A DNA stretch of 64,000 nucleotides from JAWVFM01 sp963771655 (GTDB taxonomy: Bacteria > Actinomycetota > Thermoleophilia > Solirubrobacterales > 70-9): contig CAVYUG010000008.1 of NCBI GenBank assembly GCA_963771655.1, forward strand, positions 1 through 64,000, read 5' to 3'. The translations under genes were made by a program, and so were the position numbers. The notes under the pieces were generated by a model. It had not been told where the DNA came from. It ran no database searches and saw only the letters and a program-made list of their open reading frames with translations. Below, in pieces: positions 24,594 through 33,244 of this stretch. Position 1 is the stretch's first letter, and each line of letters begins with the position of its first letter.

Positions 24594-24617
24594 CAACTTG
24601 TTACAAGGTGCTACGCT
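24587..24617 (+). promoter_or_regulatory. Perfect inverted repeat overlapping the NDH-2 promoter
   Basis: CTTGTAACAA (24587-24596), one C, then its exact reverse complement (24598-24607). TTGTAA at 24588 can serve as a -35 with TACGCT (24612-24617) as the -10 at 18-nt spacing, and the GTG follows after 6 nt. A dimeric repressor bound here would block the -35 box. It resembles but does not match the Rex redox operator, which has an even 18-bp spacing. Confidence 0.6.
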
Positions 24618-24623
24618 CAATGC

Positions 24624-25943
24624 GTGGCATGGGACGTCGTCATCGCGGGCGGAGGCTTCGGAGGGGCGCATGCGGCGCGCCGCCTCGAGCGGCTGCTGCC
24701 GAAGCAGTCGGCGCGCCTCGTCCTCGTCAACGACGTCAACTTCCTGCTCTACACGCCGTTCCTGCCGGAGGCGGCGGCGGGCACCCTCGAACCGCGCCAC
24801 GTCGTCACGCCGCTCCGCGACATCCTCAAGCGCACCTACTTGCGCCTCGGTGCCGTCACCGCGCACGACCCCGCGGCGCGGACCGTGGAGATCACCGACC
24901 ACACCGGAGAGGTCGCGGAGCAGCGCTACGACCAGCTCCTGCTCGCGCTGGGCTCGGTTTCGCGCCTCCTGCCCGTCCCGGGCCTCGAGCACGCGATCGG
25001 CTTCAAGAGCCTCGCCGACGCGATCTGGCTGCGAAACCACGTGATTGAGACCCTCGAGGCGGCGAACGCGAGCGAGGACCCGGACCGGCGCCAGATGCAG
25101 CTCACCTACGTGTTCGTCGGCGGCGGCTACGCAGGCCTCGAGGCGCTGGCGGAGCTGCAGGACTTCGCGGCCGACGCGATGGACCGCTACCCCCGCGCGC
25201 GCCTTCAGGGGATGCGCTGGATCCTCGTCGAGGCGGCCGATCGCGTGCTTCCCGAGATCGACGCCAAGCTCGCCGACTACGCCGTTCGCGAGCTTCGCGG
25301 CCGCGGCATCGAGATCCGCCTCGGCACCCGCCTCGACTCCCTCGAGCCCGGCGCGGTGACGCTCTCGACCGGCGAACGGATCCCCACGAAGACGACGGTG
25401 TGGACGACGGGCGTCGCGCCGCATCCGAGCCTGCGCGAGCTGTCCGTCCCGCTCGACGAGAGCGGCCGCGTGGTGGTGGACCGGGAGCTTCGTGTGACCG
25501 GGATGGAGGACGTGTGGGCGATCGGCGACGGAGCGGCCGTCCCGGACCCGTCGGCCGAGTACGCCAAGCCATGCCCCCCGACCGCCCAGCACTCGATTCG
25601 ACAGGGCAAGGCCGTGGCGCGGAACATCGCCGCCGAGCTCGGCATCGGCGCCGGTGGTCCCTTCACCTACCGCAACCGAGGCGCCTTCGTGAACCTTGGC
25701 CGATACAAGGCCGTCGGGCGGCTCGGCCCCTTCACCTTCTCCGGCTTCCCCGCGTGGTGGATGGCTCGGACCTACCACATGAGCCAGATTCCCGGGGCCG
25801 CGCGGAAGGCCCGCGCGGTGGCCGACTGGACCGTCGGGCTTCCCTTCGGCCGGGACGTCGCCGAGGTCGGCTCGATCGGCCATCCGCGGCCGCTGCGGGC
25901 CGAGGAGTACGCGCGCGGCGGCTCGCACAGGCCGCTTCCGTAG
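24624..25943 (+). CDS. ndh: Type II NADH dehydrogenase (NDH-2)
   Basis: 439 residues, GTG start, probably leaderless. Two Rossmann motifs: FAD-binding VVIAGGGFGGAHAARRLE at the N-terminus, and NADH-binding YVFVGGGYAGLEALAEL near 155-171. The terminal FAD motif VWAIGDGAAV lies near 298, and the family's CPPTAQHSIRQGK follows. It oxidises NADH at the membrane face without pumping protons and passes electrons to a quinone, here presumably the menaquinone made by the men genes in this window. The C-terminal region (FSGFPAWWMARTYHMSQIPG) is amphipathic and likely membrane-associated. A perfect palindrome in its promoter suggests redox or ligand control. Confidence 0.92.
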   Translation: MAWDVVIAGGGFGGAHAARRLERLLPKQSARLVLVNDVNFLLYTPFLPEAAAGTLEPRHVVTPLRDILKRTYLRLGAVTAHDPAARTVEITDHTGEVAEQRYDQLLLALGSVSRLLPVPGLEHAIGFKSLADAIWLRNHVIETLEAANASEDPDRRQMQLTYVFVGGGYAGLEALAELQDFAADAMDRYPRARLQGMRWILVEAADRVLPEIDAKLADYAVRELRGRGIEIRLGTRLDSLEPGAVTLSTGERIPTKTTVWTTGVAPHPSLRELSVPLDESGRVVVDRELRVTGMEDVWAIGDGAAVPDPSAEYAKPCPPTAQHSIRQGKAVARNIAAELGIGAGGPFTYRNRGAFVNLGRYKAVGRLGPFTFSGFPAWWMARTYHMSQIPGAARKARAVADWTVGLPFGRDVAEVGSIGHPRPLRAEEYARGGSHRPLP

Positions 25944-26255
25944 GGTGGCGTTCCGCTCCGGCCGCCGCGGCCCATGGGCGGCGTTCGCTTCGGCCGCTTC
26001 GGCGCCCAGGCGCGAGCGGATTGCAGCGAGGGAGGGGAGGGCATGCGACGGTGCCGACAACACGACAGTCGCCACGATTCGTGAGCGCGTCGTCGTGTTG
26101 ACCGGCATATAGGCGCTCAGCGCGACAACAAGGGCCGGCGGGGCGCTTCGTGTCGCGTTGACGGCGACGCCCGAGGCTCGCCCCCCTAACCAGCATTGCC
26201 CGGCTTGGAGTCCCGTGGCCGCGACACGGGAGACCGCACCCGCCACAATCCCCCC
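25944..26255. other. 312-bp intergenic region rich in inverted repeats
   Basis: No convincing gene. CAACACGAC (26058-26066) pairs with GTCGTGTTG (26092-26100) around a smaller CACG/CGTG hairpin. A related unit has CGCGACA and TGTCGCG at about 26119-26160. CCCGTG (26212-26217) pairs with CACGGG (26225-26230). GTTGAC occurs twice, once after each of the first two units. It may hold terminators and an operator, or be a decayed repeat pair. CACAAT at 26244-26249 may be the -10 of the next gene. Confidence 0.4.
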
Positions 26256-26549
26256 ATGGCCGGTGGCGCTTACGTCATCATCGCCCTCGCCTTCGGACTC
26301 GCGACCGGGTTCGTCGGGCGCGCCAAGGGCAGCTCGTTCTTCATCTGGTTCCTCATCGGATGCGTTGTTCTCGTGTTCGGGCTGATCGCGGCGTTCCTTC
26401 AGCGCCCCGAGCAGGCCGAGCCGGAACGGCGCTGCCCGCGGTGCGGCGCGGTGCACAAGCTCTACGTCCAAGTCTGCCGGCGCTGCGGGGAGGACCTCTA
26501 CCTGCCCGACCCGGCCGATGTGCGGCATCCGGGTACCCGGACTGGGTGA
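26256..26549 (+). CDS. Zinc-ribbon membrane protein
   Basis: 97 residues from the ATG at 26256. Two hydrophobic segments (about 3-18 and 27-47) are followed by a cytoplasmic tail with two CxxC pairs (CPRCGAVHKLY and CRRCGEDLYLP), a rubredoxin-type zinc ribbon. No ribosome-binding site precedes the ATG, but CACAAT ends 6 nt upstream, which suits a leaderless message. Many actinobacteria carry small membrane proteins of this plan. The function is unknown. A sensor or adaptor role is only a guess. Confidence 0.75.
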   Translation: MAGGAYVIIALAFGLATGFVGRAKGSSFFIWFLIGCVVLVFGLIAAFLQRPEQAEPERRCPRCGAVHKLYVQVCRRCGEDLYLPDPADVRHPGTRTG

Positions 26550-26607
26550 TAGAACTCGCCTCACCGGGCATTCCGCCCGGCAGGGGCAGCGACGAGGAGG
26601 TTTCAGC

Positions 26608-28515
26608 TTGAGGCGGGCCAGGACGACGGCGATGGCGGCGACCCTCGCGGCGGTAGCCGTCGGCGCGGGCATCAGCACCTCGAGCGGCGCGGCCGCCACG
26701 CAGGCGCGCAAGGTGGTCGACTCGACCCCCCCGGCCGCCACCGCCAAGCGCGACCGCGGTGAGGCGCGCGGCGCGGTCAAGTTCTCGGTCGTGCTCGGCT
26801 GGCGTCACGCCGCCGGCCTCAAGGCCTTCGACGCAGCGGTCTCAGACCCGTCGAACGCCGCCTACGCCCACTACCTGAGCCCGTCGCGGTTCCGTCATCG
26901 GTTCTCGCCGACGAGCGCGGACGTCGCGGCCGTCAAGCGCTTCCTTCGCCAGGGCGGGTTCAGCATCGGAAGCACCTCGAAGGCGCGGATGCTCGTTCAC
27001 GCAACGGGCAGCGTCGCGCAGGCCGAGCGCGCGTTCAACACCGACCTTCGCACCTACCGCATCGGCGGGCACACGTTGATCGAGGCGGCGAAGCCGGTCT
27101 CGGTGCCGGCCTCGCTTGCCGGCCGCGTGGTGGGGGTCAACGGCCTGAACCAGGCGCTGGCACGGCCCCTGGCCCAGGCGGCGCCGCCCCCGCCGGTCTT
27201 CCTGCAGGCGAAGCCCTGCTCGAAGTTCTGGGCGCAGCGCTTCACGGTCAACCAGCCACGGGCGTACGGCCAGCAGCAGCCGTGGATCGTCTGCGGCTAC
27301 GCCGGCGCCCAGATGCAGGACGCGTACGACGTCGGATCGAACATCGCGCTCGGCAACGACGGCACCGGCGAGACGGTGGCGATCCTCGACGCGTTCGCCT
27401 CGCCGACGATCGTCCAGGACATCCAGACCTACTCGCAGAAGCACGGCCTGCCACCGGCGAAGGTGATGCAGACCGTCTTCAAGCCGTGCCCGAGCCACTG
27501 CGCGATCGAGAACCAGCAGGGCTGGTACGGCGAGGAGACGCTGGACTTCGACGCCGTCCACACGATGGCACCGGGAGCGACGATCCACTACTTCGGCGCC
27601 ACCGACTCCGGGCCTGGGCTCGACGACGCCCTCGCCAACATCGTCGACAACCACTCGGCGTCGATCGTCACCAACTCCTACGGGTTCCTGGGCGAGAACG
27701 TCGGCGTCTCGCAGATCAACACGCAGCTGCAGATCAACCAGGAGGCGATCGCTCAAGGAATCGGTCTCTATTTCTCCTCCGGCGACGGTGGCGATGAGAA
27801 GTCGACCCTCGGGTACATCACCACCGACTTCCCGGCCTCGAGCCCGTACGTGACCGCGGTCGGGGGCACGAGCCTCGGCGTCGGCCCCACGAACAACTAC
27901 CGCTTCGAGACCGGCTGGGGCACCTTCCGTGCCGACGCGAAGAAGGGCGCCTGGAAGCCGCACCAGCCGGGGGCCTTCTTCTACGGCGGTGGCGGCGGCA
28001 CGTCGCGGCTGTTCACCGAGCCGGCCTACCAGGCCGGCGTCGTGCCCACCTCGCTCTCGGATCGCTACGGCGGCCACGGGCGGGTCGTGCCCGATATCTC
28101 GATGGACGGGGACCCGACGACCGGGCTCGCGGTCGGCCAGACCCAGACCTTCCCGAACGGGAAGGAGAGGTACGCGGAGGCCCGCTACGGCGGCACGAGC
28201 CTTTCCTCGCCGCTGCTCGCCGGCGTGATGGCGCTCGCCGACCAGCAGGCCGGCTTCGCCCATGGGTTCGCCAATCCGGCGCTCTATGCGCTCAACGGCA
28301 CGGTTGCCTACCGCGACGTCCTGCCGCCGCCGACCCGCATCGCGGCCGTGCGGCGCGACTTCGTGAACGGCGTCAACGCGTCGAAGGGCACCACGCTCAG
28401 CCTGCGCACGCTCGACATGGACTCGTCGCTTCGGACGACGGCCGGGTTCGACAACGTCACCGGGATGGGCAGCCCCCGCGGGAGCGCGTTCATAAACGCG
28501 CTGGCAGCGCCATAA
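26608..28515 (+). CDS. Secreted S53 (sedolisin/kumamolisin-type) serine protease
   Basis: 635 residues from the TTG at 26608, chosen because GAGGAGG (26594-26600) is 7 nt upstream and a signal peptide (RRARTTAMAATLAAVAVGAG) follows at once. A pro-kumamolisin activation domain occupies about 50-195. The catalytic part begins near 220. The E and D of the Ser-Glu-Asp triad are in EETLDFDAVH (about 308-313), the oxyanion aspartate is in SSGDGGD (about 392), and the nucleophile is in GGTSLSSP (about 531). The C-terminal GFDNVTGMGSP matches the calcium-site end of the family. Sedolisins are acid-active endopeptidases that cleave their own pro-domain. This one is probably exported to the medium or wall, since no anchor is seen. 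Confidence 0.93.
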   Translation: MRRARTTAMAATLAAVAVGAGISTSSGAAATQARKVVDSTPPAATAKRDRGEARGAVKFSVVLGWRHAAGLKAFDAAVSDPSNAAYAHYLSPSRFRHRFSPTSADVAAVKRFLRQGGFSIGSTSKARMLVHATGSVAQAERAFNTDLRTYRIGGHTLIEAAKPVSVPASLAGRVVGVNGLNQALARPLAQAAPPPPVFLQAKPCSKFWAQRFTVNQPRAYGQQQPWIVCGYAGAQMQDAYDVGSNIALGNDGTGETVAILDAFASPTIVQDIQTYSQKHGLPPAKVMQTVFKPCPSHCAIENQQGWYGEETLDFDAVHTMAPGATIHYFGATDSGPGLDDALANIVDNHSASIVTNSYGFLGENVGVSQINTQLQINQEAIAQGIGLYFSSGDGGDEKSTLGYITTDFPASSPYVTAVGGTSLGVGPTNNYRFETGWGTFRADAKKGAWKPHQPGAFFYGGGGGTSRLFTEPAYQAGVVPTSLSDRYGGHGRVVPDISMDGDPTTGLAVGQTQTFPNGKERYAEARYGGTSLSSPLLAGVMALADQQAGFAHGFANPALYALNGTVAYRDVLPPPTRIAAVRRDFVNGVNASKGTTLSLRTLDMDSSLRTTAGFDNVTGMGSPRGSAFINALAAP

Positions 28516-28528
28516 CAATCACACCTTC

Positions 28529-29533
28529 CTAGCGGAGCCAGGTGCGGACGATCGCGTTCGCGAAGCCCACGCCGTAGCGCACGACGGCGGGCTTCTTCGA
28601 GTGGCCGTGGGCTCGGCTGGCCACGGTCACCGGCACCTCCTTCGCGGGGATCCCGCGCTTGATCGCCTCGATCATGAACTCGGAGGTGTGGAACTGCTCC
28701 TGTCGGAGGACCAGTTGCGGCAGCACGTCGGCGCGGACCGCTCGGTAGCCGTTGGAGCAATCGCTCACCTTCGTGCGGGTGATGAAGGAGACGAGCCGGT
28801 TGAAGAACACGATCCCCGCCTCCCGCGCCGGGTGGTTGGGCTCGGCCTCGCCGAGCACGCGCGAGCCGTGCGCCACCGCGACCTCGCCGGAGACGACCGG
28901 CTCCACGAGGCGCGCCATCTCGGAGGGAAGATGCTGACCGTCGGCGTCGAGGGTGACGACGATGGACGCACCCGAGTCGGCGAGCAGGCGGTAGCCCGTG
29001 CGCAGAGCGGCGCCGCCCCCGCGGTTGATCACGTGGCGCGCCACCACCGCACCATGCGCGCGCGCCACGTCGCTCGTCCCGTCGCGCGAGCCGTCGTCGA
29101 CGACGAGCGTCGCGGTCGCGATCCCGCACACCTCGGGCGGGATGGCATCGAGGACGCCGCCGACGCTCTCCGCCTCGTCGTAGGCGGGAACGAGAATCCC
29201 GATCCGACCGCGAAAGCGGTCAGGATGCCCGGCGATCCGGAACTCCTCCCAGGCGAGGCCCTCGAGCAGGGCCGAGAGCTCACGGGTGATACGTGATCCC
29301 TGCGAGAGCGCTCGCAGCACGAGGAAGAACAGGACGGCGACCGCGAGGATCACGACCCCGACGATGCGCGTGCCGTTCTGCCGCTTGAAGGAGAACGCGC
29401 TGAGCAGCGCGTCGAGGATCTCGGTTCCGGACACGATCGCGAGGCCGAGCGCGACGGCGAGCAGGATCAGCACGTCGACGTTTCTCAGCGAGCGACGACG
29501 CCAGATCGCGAACACGGCCACGGCCACCGCCAC
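28529..29533 (-). CDS. DUF2304-like membrane domain fused to a GT2 glycosyltransferase
   Basis: 334 residues from a GTG; the true start may lie some codons upstream. Residues 1-85 hold two or three hydrophobic segments ending in a charged amphipathic helix (RALSQGSRITRELSALL), a layout like DUF2304 proteins that are usually separate neighbours of GT2 genes. The GT-A domain follows: GILVPAYDEAESVGGVL, VVDDGSRDGT, NRGGGAALRTGYRLL and the DxD-type LDADGQHLP, as in DPM1/polyprenyl-phosphate transferases. It probably moves a hexose from a nucleotide sugar to a lipid phosphate. It is divergent from UDP-sulfoquinovose synthase (186 bp apart), so its product may belong to the same glycan, which is an inference. 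Confidence 0.85.
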   Translation of the reverse strand: MAVAVAVFAIWRRRSLRNVDVLILLAVALGLAIVSGTEILDALLSAFSFKRQNGTRIVGVVILAVAVLFFLVLRALSQGSRITRELSALLEGLAWEEFRIAGHPDRFRGRIGILVPAYDEAESVGGVLDAIPPEVCGIATATLVVDDGSRDGTSDVARAHGAVVARHVINRGGGAALRTGYRLLADSGASIVVTLDADGQHLPSEMARLVEPVVSGEVAVAHGSRVLGEAEPNHPAREAGIVFFNRLVSFITRTKVSDCSNGYRAVRADVLPQLVLRQEQFHTSEFMIEAIKRGIPAKEVPVTVASRAHGHSKKPAVVRYGVGFANAIVRTWLR

Positions 29534-29704
29534 GGCCAGGCCGGCGGCGCGGATCGCCGTCAGCTCGTGCGGGAAGATGCTCGCGAGGGCGGTCAGGGCA
29601 GGCGGAGGATAGGGCCGCCCCCCGGCCCGAACCGCACCTTGCGCTTCAGGGAGGGAAGGGGCCGAGCGTCTACCTGGAAGCGTTTAACCCGCCCACCGGT
29701 CCGC

Positions 29705-29710
29705 TACCCT
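29705..29710 (+). promoter_or_regulatory. -10 box TACCCT before sqdB
   Basis: TACCCT ends 9 nt before the ATG at 29720, consistent with a very short leader. Confidence 0.35.
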
Positions 29711-29719
29711 CGCCCGGCG

Positions 29720-30922
29720 ATGCGCGTCCTGATCCTGGGTGGCGACGGTTACCTGGGGTGGCCGACCGCGATGCGATTCTCGGCCCGCGGGCACGAGGTC
29801 GCCGTGGTCGACAACTTCTCCCGTCGCCGCTGGCATCTTCAGAGCTCAACCGACTCCCTCACCCCGATCGGCTCCCTCGAGGGCCGGGTGAGCGCCTGGA
29901 GCGATCTCACGGGGAACGACATCCAGGCGTTCGTCGGATCGATCGAGGACGCCGAGTTCCTCGACGGCGTGCTCGCCGACACACGTCCCGAGGCGATCGT
30001 CCACTACGGCGAGCAGCCCTCGGCGCCGTTCTCGATGCGCTCTCGCGCCGCCGCAATCGAAACCCAGCAGACGAACGTCATCGGGACGCTCAACCTGCTG
30101 CACTCGATTCGCGACCTCGTGCCCGACTGCCACCTCGTGAAGCTCGGCACGATGGGCGAGTACGGCACCCCCAACATCGACATCGAGGAGGGGTTCATCG
30201 AGATCGAGCACAGGGGGCGCAAGGACACGCTGCCGTTCCCGAAGATGCCGGGCTCGATCTATCACCTCTCGAAGGTCCACGACTCGCACAACATCCACTT
30301 CGCGTGCCGGATTTGGGGGCTGCGCTCGACGGACCTCAACCAGGGCGTCGTCTACGGCATCGAGACCGAGGAGTCCGTACCCGACGAGCGGTTGGTGACG
30401 CGATTCGACTACGACGAGTACTTCGGGACCGTCCTGAACCGCTTCTGCGTCCAGGCGGTCATCGGTCACCCGCTCACCGTGTACGGGGAGGGCGGCCAGA
30501 CCCGGGGCTTCCTCAACATCCGCGACACGCTCCAGTGCGTCGAGCTCGCGGTGGCGCACCCGCCGGAGCTCGGCGAGTACCGGGTCTTCAACCAGTTCAC
30601 CGAGCAGTTCTCGGTGGCCGAGCTGGCCGAGCTCGTCAAGCGAAGCGCGGCCGAGGTCGGGATCGAGGTGGAGATCAAGCGCTATCCGAACCCGCGCATC
30701 GAGGCCGAGCGCCACTACTACAACGCCGCCAACACGAAGCTTCACGACCTCGGCCTGCGACCGCACCTCCTGGGCGAGGAGCTCGTCCGCTCGATGCTGG
30801 GCATCATCGGCCGCTACTCGGACCGGGTGATCGAGCGGGCGATCATGCCGACCACCCTCTGGAAGCCGGGCGAGCTCGAAGGGGAGCTGCCGCCGGCCGC
30901 GAGCGAGCCGACGGGTTCGTGA
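29720..30922 (+). CDS. sqdB: UDP-sulfoquinovose synthase
   Basis: 400 residues. The NAD-binding motif ILGGDGYLGWPTA opens the protein. Segments specific to SQD1/SqdB-type enzymes are present: HYGEQPSAPFSM, LVKLGTMGEYGTPNIDIEEG, SIYHLSKVHDSHNI, STDLNQGVVYG, VYGEGGQTRGFL and FNQFTEQFSV. The catalytic Thr (about 143), Tyr (about 180) and Lys (about 184) are in place. It makes UDP-sulfoquinovose from UDP-glucose and sulfite, the donor for sulfolipid or sulfonated glycans. It is followed with a 4-nt overlap by a TetR regulator, and no SqdX-type lipid glycosyltransferase is adjacent. The end use of the sulfosugar is therefore open: sulfolipid or a wall/S-layer glycan. Confidence 0.92.
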   Translation: MRVLILGGDGYLGWPTAMRFSARGHEVAVVDNFSRRRWHLQSSTDSLTPIGSLEGRVSAWSDLTGNDIQAFVGSIEDAEFLDGVLADTRPEAIVHYGEQPSAPFSMRSRAAAIETQQTNVIGTLNLLHSIRDLVPDCHLVKLGTMGEYGTPNIDIEEGFIEIEHRGRKDTLPFPKMPGSIYHLSKVHDSHNIHFACRIWGLRSTDLNQGVVYGIETEESVPDERLVTRFDYDEYFGTVLNRFCVQAVIGHPLTVYGEGGQTRGFLNIRDTLQCVELAVAHPPELGEYRVFNQFTEQFSVAELAELVKRSAAEVGIEVEIKRYPNPRIEAERHYYNAANTKLHDLGLRPHLLGEELVRSMLGIIGRYSDRVIERAIMPTTLWKPGELEGELPPAASEPTGS

Positions 30923-31539
30923 GCCCGAGGGCAAAGGCTAAGCGCGGCGCGAAGACCCGCGCCGAGCAGCGCGCCGAGCGCCGGCGGGCGATCATCGATG
31001 CCGCTCTGCGCATCATGGCCTCAAAGGGCCTTCAGGCGGTGACGCACCGCACGGTCGCTCGCGAGGCGAAGGTGCCCCTCGCGGCGACGACCTACTACTT
31101 CGCCTCCAAGGACGAGATCCTCGCCGAGGCGCTCGAGTCTCTTTCGGCCGCCGAGGTCGAGCGCCTCTCCGACCTGACGTCGGAGATCGGGACTGGCTCG
31201 AGGTCGCAGGAGGAGGTGGCCGCCGCGCTCGGAAAGGCGCTGATCCCCGAGCCCGACGAGGCGGAGCGCCGCTGGCTGGCACAGTTCGAGATCTACGTCG
31301 AGGCGGCGCGCAACCCGGAGCTTCGCCCCGCCGTGCAGCGCTGGCGCGAGGCGTTCGTGGGCCTCGCGGAGTCGTCGCTGCGGGCGGTTGGGGCCCCCGA
31401 CCCCGAGCGCCGCGCTCCGATCGCGATCGCTGCGATCAACGGCATCCTCCTCGACCGTCTCCGCGGCGTCGGCGACGATCCGCAGCGGACGATGGCCACC
31501 CGCTTCAATGATCTGTTTGCCCTGCTCTTGAGCAGCTAA
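30919..31539 (+). CDS. TetR-family transcriptional regulator
   Basis: 206 residues from the GTG at 30919, overlapping the sqdB stop (GTGA). The basic N-terminus (SPRAKAKRGAKTRAEQRAERRR) leads into the TetR helix-turn-helix: AIIDAALRIMASKGLQAVTHRTVAREAKVPLAATTYYFASKDEI. The C-terminal helical ligand domain includes FEIYVEAARNPELRPAVQRWR, like the RutR/PaaR-type tails. Coupling to sqdB suggests that it controls that gene or the divergent glycosyltransferase. The effector is unknown. No palindrome was identified at the sqdB promoter. Confidence 0.9.
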   Translation: MSPRAKAKRGAKTRAEQRAERRRAIIDAALRIMASKGLQAVTHRTVAREAKVPLAATTYYFASKDEILAEALESLSAAEVERLSDLTSEIGTGSRSQEEVAAALGKALIPEPDEAERRWLAQFEIYVEAARNPELRPAVQRWREAFVGLAESSLRAVGAPDPERRAPIAIAAINGILLDRLRGVGDDPQRTMATRFNDLFALLLSS

Positions 31540-31556
31540 CGGGCCGCCCGTACAAT
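31528..31556 (+). promoter_or_regulatory. Promoter of ilvBN
   Basis: TTGAGC (31528-31533), a 17-nt spacer, then TACAAT (31551-31556), ending 8 nt before the ilvB ATG. This is the best-formed promoter in the window and gives a leaderless mRNA, so no leader-peptide attenuation is possible for ilvBN. Confidence 0.65.
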
Positions 31557-31564
31557 CTCTCACC

Positions 31565-33244
31565 ATGCGGGCCGCCGACGCTCTTTGCGAAGCGCTGAAG
31601 GCCGAGGGCGTGGAGCACGTCTTCGGCATTCCGGGGGGTGCCAACCTCCCGACTTACGACGCCCTGTACGACGCCGACCTCGTCCACATCCAGGCGCGCC
31701 ACGAGCAGGGCGCCGGCCATGCCGCCGAGGGCTACGCCAAGGCCTCGGGCCGAGTGGGAGTCGCCTTCGCGACCTCGGGACCGGGCGCAACCAACCTCGT
31801 GACGGCGATCGCCGACGCGATGATGGACTCGGTCCCCACCGTCTTCATCACCGGCCAGGTCCGCACCGAGCTGATCGGGACCGATGGGTTCCAGGAGGCC
31901 GACGTCACCGGCATCACGCTGCCCGTGGTCAAGCACTCCTTCCTGGTGCAGGACCCGCGCCAGATCCCCGAGTACATCCACAAGGCGTTCCACATCGCCT
32001 CCACCGGCCGGCCGGGCCCGGTGCTCGTCGACGTGCCGCAGGACCTGTCGCGGGTCGACATCGAGTACGAGCCGGCGTCGGGCAGTCCCGACCTTCCGGG
32101 CTACAAGCCGCCCACGGAGGGCAACATCAAGCAGATTCGCGTCGCGGCGCGCGCGCTGGCGAACTCTCGACGCCCGGTCATCTACGGTGGCGGCGGGATC
32201 GTCAACGCGAACGCCTCGGAGGAGTTTCGCGAGTTCTGTCTGTCCGACCGCTTCCCCGTGACGCTCACGGTGATGGGGCTCGGCGCGTTCCCGGCCCCGC
32301 ACGAGCAGTGGCTCGGGATGCTCGGCATGCACGGCACGCGCACAGCGAACTACGCGATGGACGAAGCCGACCTCATCATCGCCGTCGGCGCCCGCTTCGA
32401 CGATCGCATCACCGGGAAGCTGTCGGAGTTCGCGCCGCGGGCGAAGTTCGTGCACATCGACGTCGATCCCGCCGAGATCTCGAAGAACGTCGCCGCGCAC
32501 ATCCCGATCGTGGGCGACGCCGCCGACGTGCTCCCGAAGCTGCTCCACGAGTACCGCGCCACGAGTGCTGATCCCTCACGGCTCGACGAATGGTGGGGCC
32601 AGATCAAGCAGTGGCAGGCCGACCACCCGCTCCGCTACGAGGACTCCTCCGACTCCGAGATCAAGCCCCAGTTGATGATCGAGGCCATGTACGAGGCCAC
32701 GGGCGGCGACGCCATCATCACCTCCGACGTGGGCCAGCACCAGATGTGGGCGGCCCAGTACTACCACTTCGCCGAGCCGCGGCGGTGGATCAACTCCGGG
32801 GGCCTGGGCACGATGGGCTTCGGGCTGCCTGCGGCGATCGGGGCCAAGGTCGCGAAGCCCGACGACACGGTCGTGTGCCTGGCGGGTGACGGCAGCCTCA
32901 TCATGGTCTGCCAGGAGATGGCGACGGCGGCCGTCCACGACATCCCGGTCAAGGTCTTCCTCATGAACAACGGCCACTTCGGGATGGTCCGCCAGTGGCA
33001 GGAGCTCTTCTGGGACGGCCGCTACAAGTCGGTCGAGATGGGGCCCAGCCCCGACTGGGTGAAGCTGGCCGAGGCGTTCGGCTGGACCGGCATGCGCTGC
33101 GCCGACAAGGGCGAGCTCGCGGGAACGATGCGGGCGGCGCTCGAGACCGACGGGCCCGTCCTCGTCGACGTGCAGGTGTCGAAGACCGAAAACTGCTTCC
33201 CGATGATTCCCGCCGGGGCGGCCGCACGGGACATGGTGGGCTGA
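31565..33244 (+). CDS. ilvB: Acetolactate synthase large subunit
   Basis: 559 residues. The ThDP-activating glutamate is near 47 in ARHEQGAGHAAEGYA. The FAD-region VFITGQVRTELIGTDGFQE and RFDDRITGKL are typical of AHAS, and the ThDP/Mg motif runs from GDGSLIMVCQEM to NNGHFGMVRQWQ (about 438-470). It condenses two pyruvates to acetolactate (valine/leucine) or pyruvate with 2-oxobutyrate (isoleucine). It is coupled by a 1-nt stop/start overlap to the regulatory subunit ilvN. ilvC lies 8 kb downstream rather than next to ilvN, an unusual split by the men genes. Confidence 0.95.
   Translation: MRAADALCEALKAEGVEHVFGIPGGANLPTYDALYDADLVHIQARHEQGAGHAAEGYAKASGRVGVAFATSGPGATNLVTAIADAMMDSVPTVFITGQVRTELIGTDGFQEADVTGITLPVVKHSFLVQDPRQIPEYIHKAFHIASTGRPGPVLVDVPQDLSRVDIEYEPASGSPDLPGYKPPTEGNIKQIRVAARALANSRRPVIYGGGGIVNANASEEFREFCLSDRFPVTLTVMGLGAFPAPHEQWLGMLGMHGTRTANYAMDEADLIIAVGARFDDRITGKLSEFAPRAKFVHIDVDPAEISKNVAAHIPIVGDAADVLPKLLHEYRATSADPSRLDEWWGQIKQWQADHPLRYEDSSDSEIKPQLMIEAMYEATGGDAIITSDVGQHQMWAAQYYHFAEPRRWINSGGLGTMGFGLPAAIGAKVAKPDDTVVCLAGDGSLIMVCQEMATAAVHDIPVKVFLMNNGHFGMVRQWQELFWDGRYKSVEMGPSPDWVKLAEAFGWTGMRCADKGELAGTMRAALETDGPVLVDVQVSKTENCFPMIPAGAAARDMVG

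Noticed and set aside
24587..24607. Canonical Rex operator at ndh
   Set aside because: Rex sites have TTGTGAA/TTCACAA-type halves with a 4-nt spacer. This palindrome has TTGTAAC halves and an odd centre, so the regulator is left unnamed.
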